From positions 4,839,869-4,903,868 of the forward strand of contig CM030867.1 of assembly GCA_018105865.1 (NCBI GenBank): a stretch of DNA of 64,000 nucleotides. Reading direction: 5' to 3'. Below the pieces are notes generated by a model. That model worked only from the letters and a program-made list of their open reading frames with translations, was not told where the DNA came from and did not search any database. Below, piece after piece: positions 11,570 through 22,428 of the stretch. This DNA is from Metaphire vulgaris. Lineage: Eukaryota > Annelida > Clitellata > Crassiclitellata > Megascolecidae. The stretch's first letter is position 1; each line of letters opens with the position of its first letter. The position numbers and the translations under genes are program-made.

Positions 11570-12622
11570 TTAACCCGTTCCCGGTTAACGCGTCTATAAA
11601 CGGTGCCCGAAAATCATATCCAAATGGACAACGCCGTTTATAAACGGCGTGCCACATAAGCATGTGTATACCCCAGACATTGAAGTTTTAAATTGCCCCG
11701 GAGTAACTTTTCGATTTAGGTACTATCCATTCGATAGGTAGCAGAACTTTCTTCCCTGTTGTTGACTATATAAGCAAGAAAACTTGCCGTTGATCGTCCA
11801 ATTGCTGGGATTTTGCATTGAAATGCCTCGAAAAAACTCAAGTCTGGGGTTTGAAAAATCATAACTCCGCCAATTTTGGCCCGATCTTCAAAATGTTTGC
11901 ACTATTATGTTCCAATTACAATGCCCTAAAACTTTCTCGCTCACAGTTGGAGGGTCACCGCTGAAAAATTTTTGCTATTGCGCTTTGAAATTTTTTGGGG
12001 GGTTCCAATTTTCGGCTGTAGAGTGGACTCTACCCCCAAACTTTTCTTTTTTGGCACAGATGGCTCAAAAGAGCAATAAAAATGCTAAACAACGGTGTAA
12101 ACCGCATCTTTTTAGCTTTTATATAGCCTGAAATATACTGAGTTATTCGGTTTTTCAGATTGAAAATCTGTTCGCAAAATTGTCATTTCTTCGAGCAATG
12201 AGTAGTAGGGTTTTAAAAATCATAACTACCCTAAATTTTGTCCAATCTTCAAAATTTTTGCAATATTCTGTTCCAATTACACCCCTTTACAACTTTCTCG
12301 CTCACAGTTTGGGGGTTACCATGGAAAATTTTTTGCTATGGGGCTTTGAACAAAATTTATACCAAAATGTTGGGGAGGGGTCCTATTTTGGGCTGTAGGG
12401 TGGACCTACCCCCAAAATTTTCGTTTTTGGCCCGGCTGGTTGAAAGAGCAATACAAATGCTAAACAACGGTGCAAACCGCATCTTTCTAGCTTCTATATA
12501 GCCTGAAATATAGTAAGTTTAAAACTTGTATGTTCACATTTTCACATGAACGCCTTTCCCCCAAATTAATTACCCCAATTGGGGATGACTTGAAACAATT
12601 AATTCCTCCTGGAACGGGTTAA
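11570..12622 (+). mobile_element. piggyBac-like dimeric MITE, copy 3 (divergent)
   Basis: 1053 bp including perfect TTAA on both sides. The ends TTAACCCGTTCCCGG and CCTGGAACGGGTTAA match at 14 of 15 bases as inverted repeats, the clearest termini of the family. A perfect 20-bp palindrome lies at 11631-11650. The internal dimer is present but more diverged than in other copies, suggesting a separate subfamily. Confidence 0.87.
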
Positions 12623-12720
12623 CGATAACTAAACTTACTAACTTCTTCTTGATGTTTATTTTGCTAAGTATTTGTTTTTAAGATCTTGTAATAAGCTAGA
12701 ATATAGAAGAATAAGATACT

Positions 12721-12796
12721 CCATCAACCACGTACAATTGTACATGTACACCAAACTTCCATCAGCCATGTACAATTGTACATGTACACAAAATTT
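12721..12796. repeat. Two-unit tandem repeat with palindromes
   Basis: A 38-bp unit beginning CCATCAACCA occurs at 12721 and again at 12759. Each carries the palindromes GTACAATTGTAC and TGTACA. It lies 56 bp upstream of an exon, inside the intron. Confidence 0.7.
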
Positions 12797-12851
12797 TTAA
12801 AAAAATGTTTGCATGATCTCAACATTTTTAATGCTCTCTTTTTTAATTTAG

Positions 12852-12909
12852 TACTCGTGATTTGGATTCTCTTGTTTATCTGTTGTCAAAAATCTGTGAT
12901 GATGCAGAG
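12852..12909 (+). CDS. TUBGCP2: GCP2 exon
   Basis: 58 bp between an aatttag acceptor and a consensus gtgagt donor. One base completes the Asn codon, then 19 codons read TRDLDSLVYLLSKICDDAE. This continues the KNTRxLDxLVYLLSK block of GCP2. The exon ends in phase 0. Confidence 0.93.
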
Positions 12910-12939
12910 GTGAGTTGAGAATTTTAAAGTAAATTCTAG

Positions 12940-13365
12940 ACCAGGGCTGGCGAACCCATGGCATGCGTGCCCAAAGTGGCACACGAGACAATTGTGTGTG
13001 GCACGTCATGATGCTGGGATAAAAACGAATTAATTATACTGGTCAAGATGCAATTTGGTGCCTAAAATGTTGGACTTTTTCTTGAGTAAATTTGGTGCCC
13101 TGGTTCCAAAAATGTTATTATTTTTTCCCATCAGCTCTAGTTTTTGAGATACAGCTTAGTCGCCCTTATATGTTGGTCCTATTAATATGTAATATGTTAA
13201 ATGAGGAATCCTTAAGCAGTTGAAATTCTGTTTTAGCAAAATATTTAAGCATTTAATAAAGCATTCTGATAAACAAGGTTGTTAAGACCGCTGATTTTGA
13301 AGGACCGGTTAACCGTTCAAAAAAAGACCGGTTAACCGCTTGTTAGCGGCAGTCTGGTGTTGTGC
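12940..13365. mobile_element. hAT-like remnant
   Basis: Opens CCAGGGCTGGCGAACCCATG and GCATGCGTGCC...GGCACACGAG, the style of hAT ends that contain CAGGGxTGGCGAACC. Around 13300-13340 are GACCGGTTAACCG repeats, also common in hAT subterminal regions. A matching right end with an 8-bp duplication was not found. Confidence 0.45.
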
Positions 13366-13545
13366 CTACATCAAAGCGCTTTGATGCCGCCAGCATCTAT
13401 GCCGGCGTCCTGCGCGGCTACATCAAAGCGCTTTGATGCCGCCGGCGCCTATCCCGGTGTCCTGCGCAGCTACATCAAAGTGCTTTGATGCCGCCAGCGC
13501 CTATGCCGACGTTCTGAGCGGCTACAACAAAGTGTTTTCTGATGC
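13366..13545. repeat. 52-bp GC-rich tandem repeat, about 3.5 units
   Basis: Units begin CTACATCAAAGCG at 13366, 13418, 13470 and 13522, an exact 52-bp period. The first two units contain the perfect 18-bp palindrome CATCAAAGCGCTTTGATG; the third has one change and the fourth is decayed. The GC content is far above its surroundings. Confidence 0.88.
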
Positions 13546-14280
13546 CATATTTGGAATTAGCAACCAAAATATACCAAGAAACTGGTCTAACATCTAAGGC
13601 ACCAGACAAAAAATATTTTTTGTTGCCAATTATTCGACTTGCAAAATCATTGAAATCTCAAGTTAGCATAATTGCTATTGCAAAATTGTTTAAGTAAAAC
13701 ATGATTAAATAATATGGAAGAAATCCTATCCTGTTCAAATGTATGTTTTATATTACCTTTTCACTAGAGGAGCAGGATGCACAATAAATTTTAAACACCA
13801 ATACAAATGTCTGCTTGTACTATGATGTTTGTTTGCCTATAATCATTTTTATGATATAGATCTTGTTATTTACTATTACTACTACATTTTTCTGTCACTA
13901 CCTAAGGTACCTCATTGCGGGAACTTTGTTCCCTTCGGTATCTTGACATTTCCATTTAATTGTACCTACTTCATTTTAATTGCAAATAATTTAATTTTTC
14001 TACGGATGTTATTTAAAATATTATTATATTATAACAATATATTATTGTAATAATTATAATTATAATTAAGTTCTTCTACAAATGTTATTATTAAGTTCTT
14101 CTAGAGATGTTATTATTGAACTTTCTTTGGAAATAATAAATGATGATGATGACTTGACTGCTGTGGTTCACTTTTTGTTTTTCTTCCATTGGTGCAACTT
14201 GATAAATACCATATGGTTCTTCATTCGGTGGCAACAGGGCGATTGCTGGTGTCCAAAGATATGATCACTTTAGTGAATAT
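13546..14280. other. AT-rich intron
   Basis: AT-rich with runs of ATT/TAA around 14020-14120. No coding frame or element ends recognised. Confidence 0.5.
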
Positions 14281-14454
14281 ATGATGTCTGTTTTACACTG
14301 GCTTCTTTATCCTGCTCGAGTTTCGTTTCGTGTGTTGAGAGCAGTTGCGCTCTCTCTTGCTGGTGGCACTCCATCATATCTATCCTGTATCAGTATTAAT
14401 GGACTTGAGGTGCAACCAGTGTTGTCCGTCCGGAATCTTGGGATCCACATTGAT

Positions 14455-14739
14455 GAATGTAGGACATTTTCTCCCTGGACATAATCCCCCCGGACATTAT
14501 TCCCCGGTATACCCTTTGAAATGACACTGCCGGACATAATCCCCCTCTATGGGCTTTAACGAAAAGCAGTGTATTGCATCGGTACGGGGTCATATAATCA
14601 TTACCCACACCATAAACCAGACACGAAACACTAACCCTAAATGATACTGACGGCAAAATTAAAATCTATGATATTGATTTACATTGTTCATTACTTCTTT
14701 GCCGGGGGGATAATGTCCAGAGGGAGCATGTCCGTGCCC
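14455..14739. mobile_element. 285-bp TIR element with GGACATAATCCCC repeats
   Basis: Flanked by CCACATTGAT on both sides (14445-14454 and 14740-14749), a 9-10 bp duplication. Its ends share GGACAT...CTCCC...TGGACATAATCCCC in inverted orientation over about 35 bp. The motif GGACATAATCCCC and variants recur several times, mostly near the ends. The duplication length hints at a Mutator-like element, but the superfamily is not settled. Confidence 0.75.
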
Positions 14740-15284
14740 CCACATTGATAGTACATTATCGATGAGGAGTTGTCTCAAAGACAATTTCCAGCTGCTTTAA
14801 CGCACTCCGGCTGATCAGAAGCGTACGAAGATCAGTGTCTGTCACGCTCTCAAGTCACTGGTTTCATCATTGGTACTGACCAAACTAGACTACGAGAACG
14901 CGACACTCTCCGGATCACCGCAACACCTGGACCATCTCCAGGTCGTATTGAACTCAGCAGCACGGTTGATCTTCCAGGTCCCTACTCGTGAACACGTAAC
15001 ACCGCTTCTACGAGACTTACAATGGCTATCAATGCCAGAGCGGATTCAGTTTAAGTTGGTAACGCTGGCTTACCGCTGCATGAATGGTGTAGGCCCAGAG
15101 TACCTAGTGACAGAATTAGCACGAGTCGCAGATCAGGCAGGTCGGCGTCGCCTGAGATCTGCTAGAACCGCCTCTCTGGTCGTTCCATTGACATGCCTTC
15201 ATACTGCAGGCAATCGTGCCTTTCCCGTGACTGCTGCAAAGGCATGGAACTGCCTGCCTTCTTCAGTTCAACTCTCCCTAATGC

Positions 15285-17233
15285 CAGTGTTGGGTAAAAT
15301 CATGCATAAAAGGATTTAAAATCAAAATTAAAATCACCAGCAAAATAAAGATTTTAAAATCAAAATCATAAACTTTTTGCCATTTCAAATGATTTAAAAT
15401 CAAAATCACTTCACAGATGATTTAAATTCACAAAATCATTACTTCGATGCTAATTACTTGTAATCGGTTAACGACTCACACCATTCTTTAGGAATAATGA
15501 CAACAGCAAGTTGTTTTAATAAAAATGCACAATGCCCCCTTATACACAGTAAGTGCAAATTCTTATCAGAGAGTTTGACTGGAATGGAATAAGCATAGCC
15601 AGTCAGTAATGCAGCACTAAGGCTGCTTCTTTATGGTGGCATGTAGCGGACAGCGGTTAATATCAAATTTTGATATTCAGTAGGTGCCTTGATTCAGTTT
15701 GATAAATGTAAGGTTTTCGAACATTACCTCAGATAGCCTGTTCCTTCTTGGCATCTCGATTAAGGCTGCTATGCTAAACAGGCGCTCAACAGCTGCCAAA
15801 GATGGAATAGCAGTGTTGAATCTGATGAACAGCTTTATGATGATGTGGTAACTGTCGAGGTGCTTCAACAACAGAGCATGATGGGACTAGACATGAGCAT
15901 GGACAACTTCTGAAAGTAAGACTAGATTAGAGAATTACCTAGAGGAAATGGCCCAGAATGACATGACTAAAAGTAATTTTACTAATTAGTACTGACAAAA
16001 ACCACATAACCAGAGCTGTTTTTATTAAGTATGACAGAAAATGATTTTGAAAATGATTTTGAGGCAAACAAAATCATAAAATCGCAAAAATTATGATTTT
16101 AACCTTTTAAAGGGGGAATTAAATTTTTAAAGTCATCCCCCCACGGGGGAATTAATTTTTGGAAAAGGCGTTTATATGAAAATGTGAACATATACGTTAT
16201 AAACTTACTATATTTCAGGCTATGTAGAAGCTAGAAAGATGTGGTTTGCACCGTTGTTGAGCATTTTTATTGCTCTTTCTATCCATCCGTGCCAAAAGAA
16301 AAAAGTTGGGGGTAGGGACCACTTTACACCCCAAAATCGGACCCCTCCCCAACATTTTTTTTCAAATTTTGTTCAAAGGTCAATAGCAAAACGTCTTCAG
16401 TGGTAACCCCCCAAATGTGAGCGAGAAAGTTGTAGGGAGGTGTAATTGGAACAGAATAGTGCAAATATTTTGAAGATCGGAGCCAATTTGTGGTAGTTAT
16501 GACTTTTCGTACCCATTTAGTACCCATTGCTCGCTGAAATGACAATTAAGCGAACGGATTTTCAATGTGAAAAACCGAACAACTCAGTATATTTCAGGCT
16601 ATATAGAAGCTAGAAAGATGCGGTTTGCACCATTGTTGAGCATTTTTATTGGCCTTTCAAACCATCCATGCAAAAAAATGGGGGGTAGAGTCCACTCTAC
16701 ACCCCAAAATCGGACCCTCCCGACAAAAAATTTTCAAAGCTCAATAAAAAAGTTTCAGTGGTGACCCCCAACTGTGAGTGAGAGAGTTTTAGAGGAGTGT
16801 AATTGGAACAGAATAGTGCAAAAAATTTGAAGATCGGACCATATTTGGCGTAGTTATGATTTTTCTAGCCTACGGCTGAAGATTTTTCCTATACATTTTC
16901 CAGCCTTGGTCGTTACACAGCCAATATCTCTTGCATATATAGTCAATAAAATCGAAAACGGTGATGCCGCCTATCGAATGGATGGTAACTAAATCAATTG
17001 GTGCGTTGGATAGATGTAAAAATCGTGTGTCCGCGGTACACACAGGCTTATCTAGCACGCCGTTTTAAAACGGCGTTCCCCTGTAAACTATGCTTTTCCG
17101 CCGCCGTTTTAAAATGGCGATCCCCTGGAAGAGGTTAAATTAAAATCATGTATTTTCATGTGATTTGAAATCAAAATCAAAAATCGTGTCTTATGATTTT
17201 AAATCATTTGATTTTAAATCCTCCCCAACTCTG
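15285..17233 (-). mobile_element. hAT transposon remnant containing MITE copy 4
   Basis: 1949 bp with ends CAGTGTTGGGTAAAATC and the inverse of CAGAGTTGGGGAGG. The exact 8-bp duplication CCTAATGC is at 15277-15284 and 17234-17241. On the minus strand 15677-15871 encodes FNTAIPSLAAVERLFSIAAL and RRNRLSEVMFENLTFIKLN, the hAT C-terminal dimerisation domain. Many AAAATCAAAATC motifs lie near both ends. The rest of the transposase is lost. Confidence 0.9.
16099..17138 (-). mobile_element. piggyBac-like dimeric MITE, copy 4
   Basis: 1040 bp including TTAA at both sides, inserted in the hAT at 15285-17233 in reverse orientation. Ends are CCTTTTAAAGGGGG and CCCCTGGAAGAGG. Both palindromes have a TTTTAAAA core (17058-17075 perfect, 17102-17119 with one mismatch). 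The internal period is about 379 bp. Confidence 0.88.
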
Positions 17234-17356
17234 CCTAATGCCAGACACCTTCAAGAAGAGACTGAAAACTTGGCTATTTCACATGAGCTATTGTAATTTA
17301 TAATTTGTAACGTGTCCACGCAGTCACTGTATTAGTTGCCACAATAATCTCTACGT

Positions 17357-17379
17357 TTAATAATAATAATAATAATAAT
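17357..17379. repeat. ATA microsatellite, tail of the L2
   Basis: Short run of AAT/ATA triplets directly after the L2 3' end. L2-type LINEs often end in such repeats. Confidence 0.8.
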
Positions 17380-17384
17380 CAGAA

Positions 17385-20300
17385 CTACCCCATCCTCTTA
17401 GCTCTATCCTTGGTCGGCCATGTCTTAAGTCCACAACCTAGGGTCTCCTTAGGGTGCCCCAAGCACGAACTTCCCTGTTCCTGAAACGAGGTTTTGAATG
17501 AGTTGGCCCTATCCTCTGGAATGCTCTTGACACCAGTTCTTCTAGCACAGGGGTGGCCAACCTTTTGTGACCCGGGGGCCACTTTGAACTTTGAGCACCA
17601 TGCGGAGGGCTGCATGCTTTTGACTTATTTTACATTGTTTTCAGAAATAGTGACAATCATTGCATTCAAGTATCGATATAGTATTTGGTGGCAGTTGTAT
17701 TTTAACAGCAATTTAAAAGTTACTATTAAAAGATTAAGAACAGTTACCAAAAGTTTTACCCATGACTTAATTATGATTTATAATTTATGTGAAGCTAGAT
17801 ATTATGAGGGCTGTCAAGCTGCGCCGAGTAGTAAAATCGAAGTTTGAGTTTGATATCTCACAATATGGCCAAATTACATGCAAATGAAGTGAAAATATAC
17901 AGAAAGATGAGGAAATATGTGCTATAGACGTGTTGTAAATTTGAGAGAAATATATTTAGGAATTTTTAAGAAATCATAGTTGTTGTGCTGGGTTTTTTTT
18001 CTGAAACACCCTGTACATTAGGTTCAAATTCAGTTGCTGAAGTGTGCAGGATGCCATGCAGATGATTGTCAGTAAGTCCTGAAGTCTTGTTCTGTGTACA
18101 CGTTTGTCCCCTTTCACGCGTAAAAACATCTGCTCCCATATGTATGTGCTACCAAACTCGTAAGTTTCATCACATTTGCTCTCAATGCTGAATACGTGTC
18201 TGAATTGAACAGAGAGTAGAACTTGATAATTTGGTTGTGTTGTGAATGCCGGAGAGACCGGCAAGATCTTCTATAATTTCAAAGTTTTCATTCACCCCTC
18301 ATAAATGTCAGCAAGTGTGCCTTGTCTGAGACGTCACTGCTTTCATCAAGAGCAATAGGATGGCAGATAAAGCTTTCTGAAGCTGTTATAAGCTGCTGAC
18401 GGAGATTGCTTGCTATTTCTTCGGCATGACGTGTTACTGTTTCGATAAACTAACTGTGCTAAATAGCCCCTTCTTCTTCGGGCAGAACTGTCCAACCACT
18501 TTTATCACGCAGGTTTTAACAAATTCACCATCTGTAAATGCTTTTCTTGCTTAGCAATAGCTATAGCTACTTCATAGATTGCTTTCACAGCTGCTTCCGA
18601 TTGCCGTTAAACTTTTTAAAGATATGTTATTGAGGTGCAAGTTTCTTTTTGAGAGATGCTAATTTGCCTGTCCTCATTTTCCCTCAAACCTGACAAAATC
18701 ATCTTTATGATGAAAATTTATTTAGAATTTAGAAAGACGCCCGGGGGCCGCCAATTGGCAGCCCGGGGCTGCATGCGGGCCGCGGGTTGGCCACCCCTGT
18801 TCTAGCATATGCCTTTCTTTTGCAGCCATTCAGCAGCATCAGGTTGAGGCAGGTGCAATTTCTATTCCTCCTTTGAATTTGTAGAGTTGGCAGTCATTGA
18901 CTATGTGGTTCATTGTCGCAGGAGCAATTCAGGTCGTTTCTGGCTCCCGAGCGGTGGAGCATAGCAGCGCACCAGCCATGGTCTGTTCTATAGCGATTGA
19001 GGTGGACCCAATCATAGCGTACAAGGTCGAAGCCGGTTGGCGCTTGCAGGGGTCTGTGATGGGGTGTTTGTTCATTACCTCAACAGACTGTCAACTCTGT
19101 TTCCAAGACAGTATGGGCGTGGGAAACCAGATTTGGTGACAAGACATCAGATGTTGGGCGGGGTGATCAAAGATGTCTGCGTATATTGGTAGGTCCAATC
19201 AAGCATTAATGTGGGCAGTGAGCAGAGTTGCTGCAGTGTAACGACGAATAGCTAAGGACTGGCAGCCAGGGAACCGTGGTGGAACGGATGATTCCAGAGA
19301 TTGTCCTCGCGGAGGAGTTCAATTTGGAATCGACCAAGTGGACGTGGGGGCTTTGGCGCTTTACTGGGGCACAATATTCTGCAGTGGAATAGCATAATGT
19401 CAGTGCTGATGTTCGTAATGTGGAACTGCTCATGCCCCGGCTAGTCTTGCAATGATGCTGTACCTCGAGCCTACCTTCGCCACAGTTTATGTGAATTGTT
19501 CGTGAAATGACAGAATGCGGTCAAGACTCGAGAGTGACACCGAGATAAATTGGGTGGAATTTATGCCTGATTCTTGTGCCGTCAAGTTGCACATAGAGCT
19601 CATGCAAGGCTAAGGCTTGGTGTAGGTGGAAGACAGATGATACTGTTTTTGCAGTGCTGGAGGTTAGTTACCATTTTTGTAATAGTCAGAAAAAAGTCAC
19701 ATGTCTTTAGTTAGAGATTCCTCGAGTTTGTCAATCGTTGTTGCCTGGGTTGCACAGCAGATGTCATCGGCATAGATAAATTTCCTTGAGGAAGTTTCCT
19801 GGAGATCATTGATGTAAATATTGAATAGTGTGGGTATGCAGAACAGAACCCTGAGGGAGGTCATTTGAGAGAGGTCTCCATCTGCTTGTTTTGCCACCAA
19901 GATGCTCATGGAATCCTTTGTTCTGGAGGAGAAATGATATAGTTCTTGCCACCCATGGGAGCATGAATAGACCATGATGCCAGACCCACGTCGTTCGCTG
20001 CTGTAAGATCGATGAAGACAGCACCTGTCTTTAACGTTCCTCTGGAATACATTTTTGATGTGCGTTGAAAGAGCCAGGACCCGTTTGAAGGTAGATCTTC
20101 CTGGATAGAAGCCAGCTTGGTTGGTTTAGGAATTCTTTTGTGAGAGAAGATATTCGTGGCAGGATCAATCTCTCAAGTAGTTTGTAACATACGGAAAGGA
20201 GAGATATTGGTATGTAGCCGGCAGCCAGTGTTGGATCTTTCTTTGGTTTAAGAGCGACTATTATCTTTGCATGACGCCATATTTTGGGCATAGATTTGTA

Positions 20301-20480
20301 CTCGTGGGACAGAAATGCAGTGAGCCACTTCTTGGCCATGAGGCCCAGGTTGAGAATAAGTTCTGGGGTGACATTATCGTAGCCAGCAGCCATTCCCGGT
20401 TTGACCATCATCAAGGCTTCCTCCAATTCAGTCAGTGTAAATGGAGAAGACTTGATAACCAGAGGTTGGATTTCCACTCA
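17385..20480 (-). mobile_element. Jockey-superfamily LINE remnant, split by a hAT
   Basis: Minus-strand reading gives FTLTELEEALMMVKPGMAAG, KIIVALKPKKDP and YKLLERLILPRI (20031-20477). Next come ACCEPTOR-type blocks at 19700-19975 with LFNIYINDLQE and FIYADDICCATQATT. Further down are KVGSRYSIIARLAG and LRTSALTLCYSTAEYCAPV. These match jockey-like RTs (Crack/Daphne type is likely) rather than L2. It has multiple stops. A hAT occupies 17548-18799. Confidence 0.75.
17548..18799 (-). mobile_element. hAT transposon remnant (GTF2IRD2/ZBED-like transposase)
   Basis: 1252 bp with ends CAGGGGTGGCCAACC and GGTTGGCCACCCCTG, perfect 15-bp inverted repeats, flanked by the 8-bp duplication TTCTAGCA. The minus strand carries LDESSDVSDKAHLLTF with a frameshift, then VNENFEIIEDLAGLS, and further down FGSTYIWEQMF, blocks of the hAT catalytic and C-terminal regions. 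A mariner-like GAAACACCCTGTA fragment lies at about 18002. Confidence 0.93.
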
Positions 20481-20489
20481 CAGGTAATA

Positions 20490-20860
20490 TCTCTTCCAGT
20501 CTGGCTCGTCCTATTTGAGTTAGGTGGCTGGCCACTGAATTTGGAGATACAGGAGGGTGGGAGATGGGAGGAGGTTGGATGCCGGCACCCAGTAGGTGAA
20601 GGAGCTTCCAGGTCCTCCTACTCGAGTGGGCGAAGTCCAGGCTTTCTGTGAGTTGTAGCCAGCAAGCCTGGCGGACTGCGTCCAGAGAGGCAATGACACC
20701 AGTATGCGTGGCTTAGCAGCTCCTAATTCTATGGCCCTCTTTCTGAAACGACTTACAACTTGTCTCTTTGTGATTATGCAGTAATTACAGGGGGAGCACT
20801 TCTGAGTGATTCTTCAGAAGAGGCACTATATAAATATTCTGATACATTACATTACATTAC
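20490..20860 (+). mobile_element. Mixed LINE debris ending in an L2-like 3' tail
   Basis: From 20700 the segment resembles an L2 3' untranslated end, with AGGCACTATATAAATATTC then ATTACATTAC repeats at 20840-20860. The preceding 200 bp is GC-rich and unassigned. Confidence 0.45.
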
Positions 20861-20879
20861 GGTGAGTTAGTGGGGTGGC

Positions 20880-21300
20880 CACATCACCCCACTAACTCAC
20901 TGGCTCAAAGTTCGAGAGAATTGAATACAAACATTCTCTTCTTGCATTCAAGTCCATAAACCACATTGCTCCAGGGTACCTTCAGGAGTATTTCGTACCG
21001 ACAACATCATGAAAATTGCAACTGTCCCTTCGGTCCAATGTTCACAGTCTTATGAAGATTCCTCACTGTAAAACATCACTCGGTTCCAGGTCATTTGCAG
21101 TGTCAGGGCCAAAGACACGGAACGATCTTCCAATAATTGTGACATCATCCTGTTCTCAGACATTCTTTAAGACAAATCTAAAGACTTATTGTTTAGGGAA
21201 TCTTATTATCTTCTGCCTTAGATTGTTTTCCATTCATTTGTTTGTTTTTTGTTTTGATGACTGTTTTGATGACTGTTATTTTATTGGACTCTAATGTGCC
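20880..21300 (+). mobile_element. L2-like LINE C-terminal fragment
   Basis: Includes KVRERIEYKHSLLAFKSIN, INHIAPGYLQEYFVP, then RSFAVSGPKTRNDLPIIV and FFKTNLKTYCLG, the usual L2 C-terminus. It is followed directly by a long triplet microsatellite. 5' truncated, with one stop. Confidence 0.75.
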
Positions 21301-21349
21301 CTTGCTCCTGACATTTTGGTGATGTGGCGCTCAAGAAATTATCAGTTTA

Positions 21350-21350
21350 A

Positions 21351-21435
<85 letters not shown>
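21350..21435. repeat. (AGT)n(AAT)n microsatellite
   Basis: About 14 AGT units run into about 13 AAT units, just after the L2 3' end and 70 bp before a GCP2 exon. Likely the expanded tail of that L2. Confidence 0.95.
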
Positions 21436-21504
21436 TACAGTGAGCAATTTGAAGTTGGACAAAGTAATAAAGACAGTTGGTTTGGTTATTTATTTTATTT
21501 CTAG

Positions 21505-21627
21505 CTGAAAACCTTCCTTGCAAAAACATTTGTTGATAAAGCAACGTTTGTTGAAGGACAAATTACTGTGACAGATCAGTTAGCTGATTTAGCATCAGCT
21601 AAAATGACTACAGAGGAACTGGAAAAG
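21505..21627 (+). CDS. TUBGCP2: GCP2 exon
   Basis: 123 bp, 41 codons, phase 0 at both ends, with a tttctag acceptor and a gtgagt donor. It starts LKTFLAKTFVDKATF and ends ASAKMTTEELEK. The sequence is less conserved, as expected for the variable linker of GCP2. Its end aligns with the ASKISMQELEE region of the vertebrate protein. The preceding 8.6-kb intron carries an L2, a jockey-like element and several DNA transposons. Confidence 0.88.
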
Positions 21628-22077
21628 GTGAGTTACATAGTGCACCATTATGTATAATAATGCAAAAGGGGGATTTATTTTTCTATGACACCCCTTTCTC
21701 GATATATCTTAGTGGCAGCTAATTGTTCACTAGCTCATGGTTTCCCAACCATGTTGAAACCGCAGTTCACTTCAGCAGCTTTGTAACATTCTGCGACCCT
21801 AATCGCAGCATATAATATAAAAAAATGCACTAGACCATCTGGCAAACGTTATTTTAAAAGAATCCTCTCTAAGTTTTGAATAAATGGCAAAACAAAAGCC
21901 CTGATTCAATTTGAATGAAAATATGGCAAATATATTCTTCATCATCATAATTGCTCTCTGCCAACTCATTAGTGGCAATAGCTAGTCAGAAAGCATTTCC
22001 AGGCTTTTTTGTCAAATGTTAGTTTTCCTCCTCCTTGTAGCATGTTTTGTTTATTACGTACGTTTTCTTTATTGTAG
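21628..22077 (-). mobile_element. Intron with hAT-like and RTE 3'-end debris
   Basis: 21736-21830 reads GGTTTCCCAACC...GCAGCATA, a hAT-style end. 21940-22045 matches 43070-43165 almost base for base (CTCTCTGCCAACTCATTAGT, then a short stretch, then CAGGCTTTTTTGTCAAATG). There it forms the 3' end of an RTE on the minus strand. Confidence 0.55.
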
Positions 22078-22171
22078 ATCAAAGCTCAGCTAATAGAGGT
22101 GACAAGTGTAAGTTCACTTTCTACTTCAGATGCATTGAAGAAACTCTTGAAAGAAAAACAGACAAGACATG
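22078..22171 (+). CDS. TUBGCP2: GCP2 exon
   Basis: 94 bp after a ttgtag acceptor: 31 codons ending LKKLLKEKQTRH, plus one base (G). The donor gtttgc is weak, but it is the only one that keeps the frame into the exon 171 bp downstream, where G plus TG makes Val. The segment matches the charged ELKRKMLRDKQ-type helix of GCP2. Translation past this donor soon meets a stop. Confidence 0.85.
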
Positions 22172-22342
22172 GTTTGCTTCAGTTTTTATTATTAGAAAGA
22201 AAATATGTATATTTTTATTTGTTTATGTTTTAGTTTCATGTCAGGAATATGTATGCACTGTTTTAAAAACTATTATATATGCAGCTTACCATAGAAATAA
22301 TTTATTTTGTAACTGTTGATGCTGTGTGACTGTGTTTGACAG

Positions 22343-22428
22343 TGAATTTGCCCCTGCAACCAGATTGGATTAATCAAAGGCTATATCTTACTATGAACTT
22401 TGTTTCTGATAGTGGCTGTAAAGAAATG
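22343..22428 (+). CDS. TUBGCP2: GCP2 exon
   Basis: 86 bp between tttgacag and gtaagg. Two bases finish a split Val codon, then 28 codons run from NLPLQPDWINQRLYL to SDSGCKEM. This matches the xLPxxPxWxxxRPxLxxDF block of GCP2. Phase 0 at its end. The intron before it is the shortest in the window (171 bp). Confidence 0.9.

Larger units (their letters stand above)
14281..17345 (+). mobile_element. L2/CR1-like LINE 3' half with two inserted DNA elements
   Basis: The frame includes LSVRNLGIHID, then after a 285-bp insertion LTKLDYENATLSGSP, REHVTPLLRDLQWL, FKLVTLAYRCMNG and AFPVTAAKAWNCLPSSVQ. After a 1.95-kb hAT it resumes FKKRLKTWLFHMSY and stops near 17295. A short 3' tail leads to an ATA microsatellite at 17357-17379. 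The clean resumption after each insertion fixes their borders. Confidence 0.86.

Noticed and set aside
13366..13545. CRISPR-like array
   Set aside because: Units are contiguous tandem repeats without unique spacers, in animal DNA.
20271..20651. 126-codon + strand frame
   Set aside because: It overlaps the minus-strand jockey-like RT, which has the real motifs.
21316..21544. Frames rich in Ser/Asn or Tyr on both strands
   Set aside because: These are translations of the AGT/AAT microsatellite.
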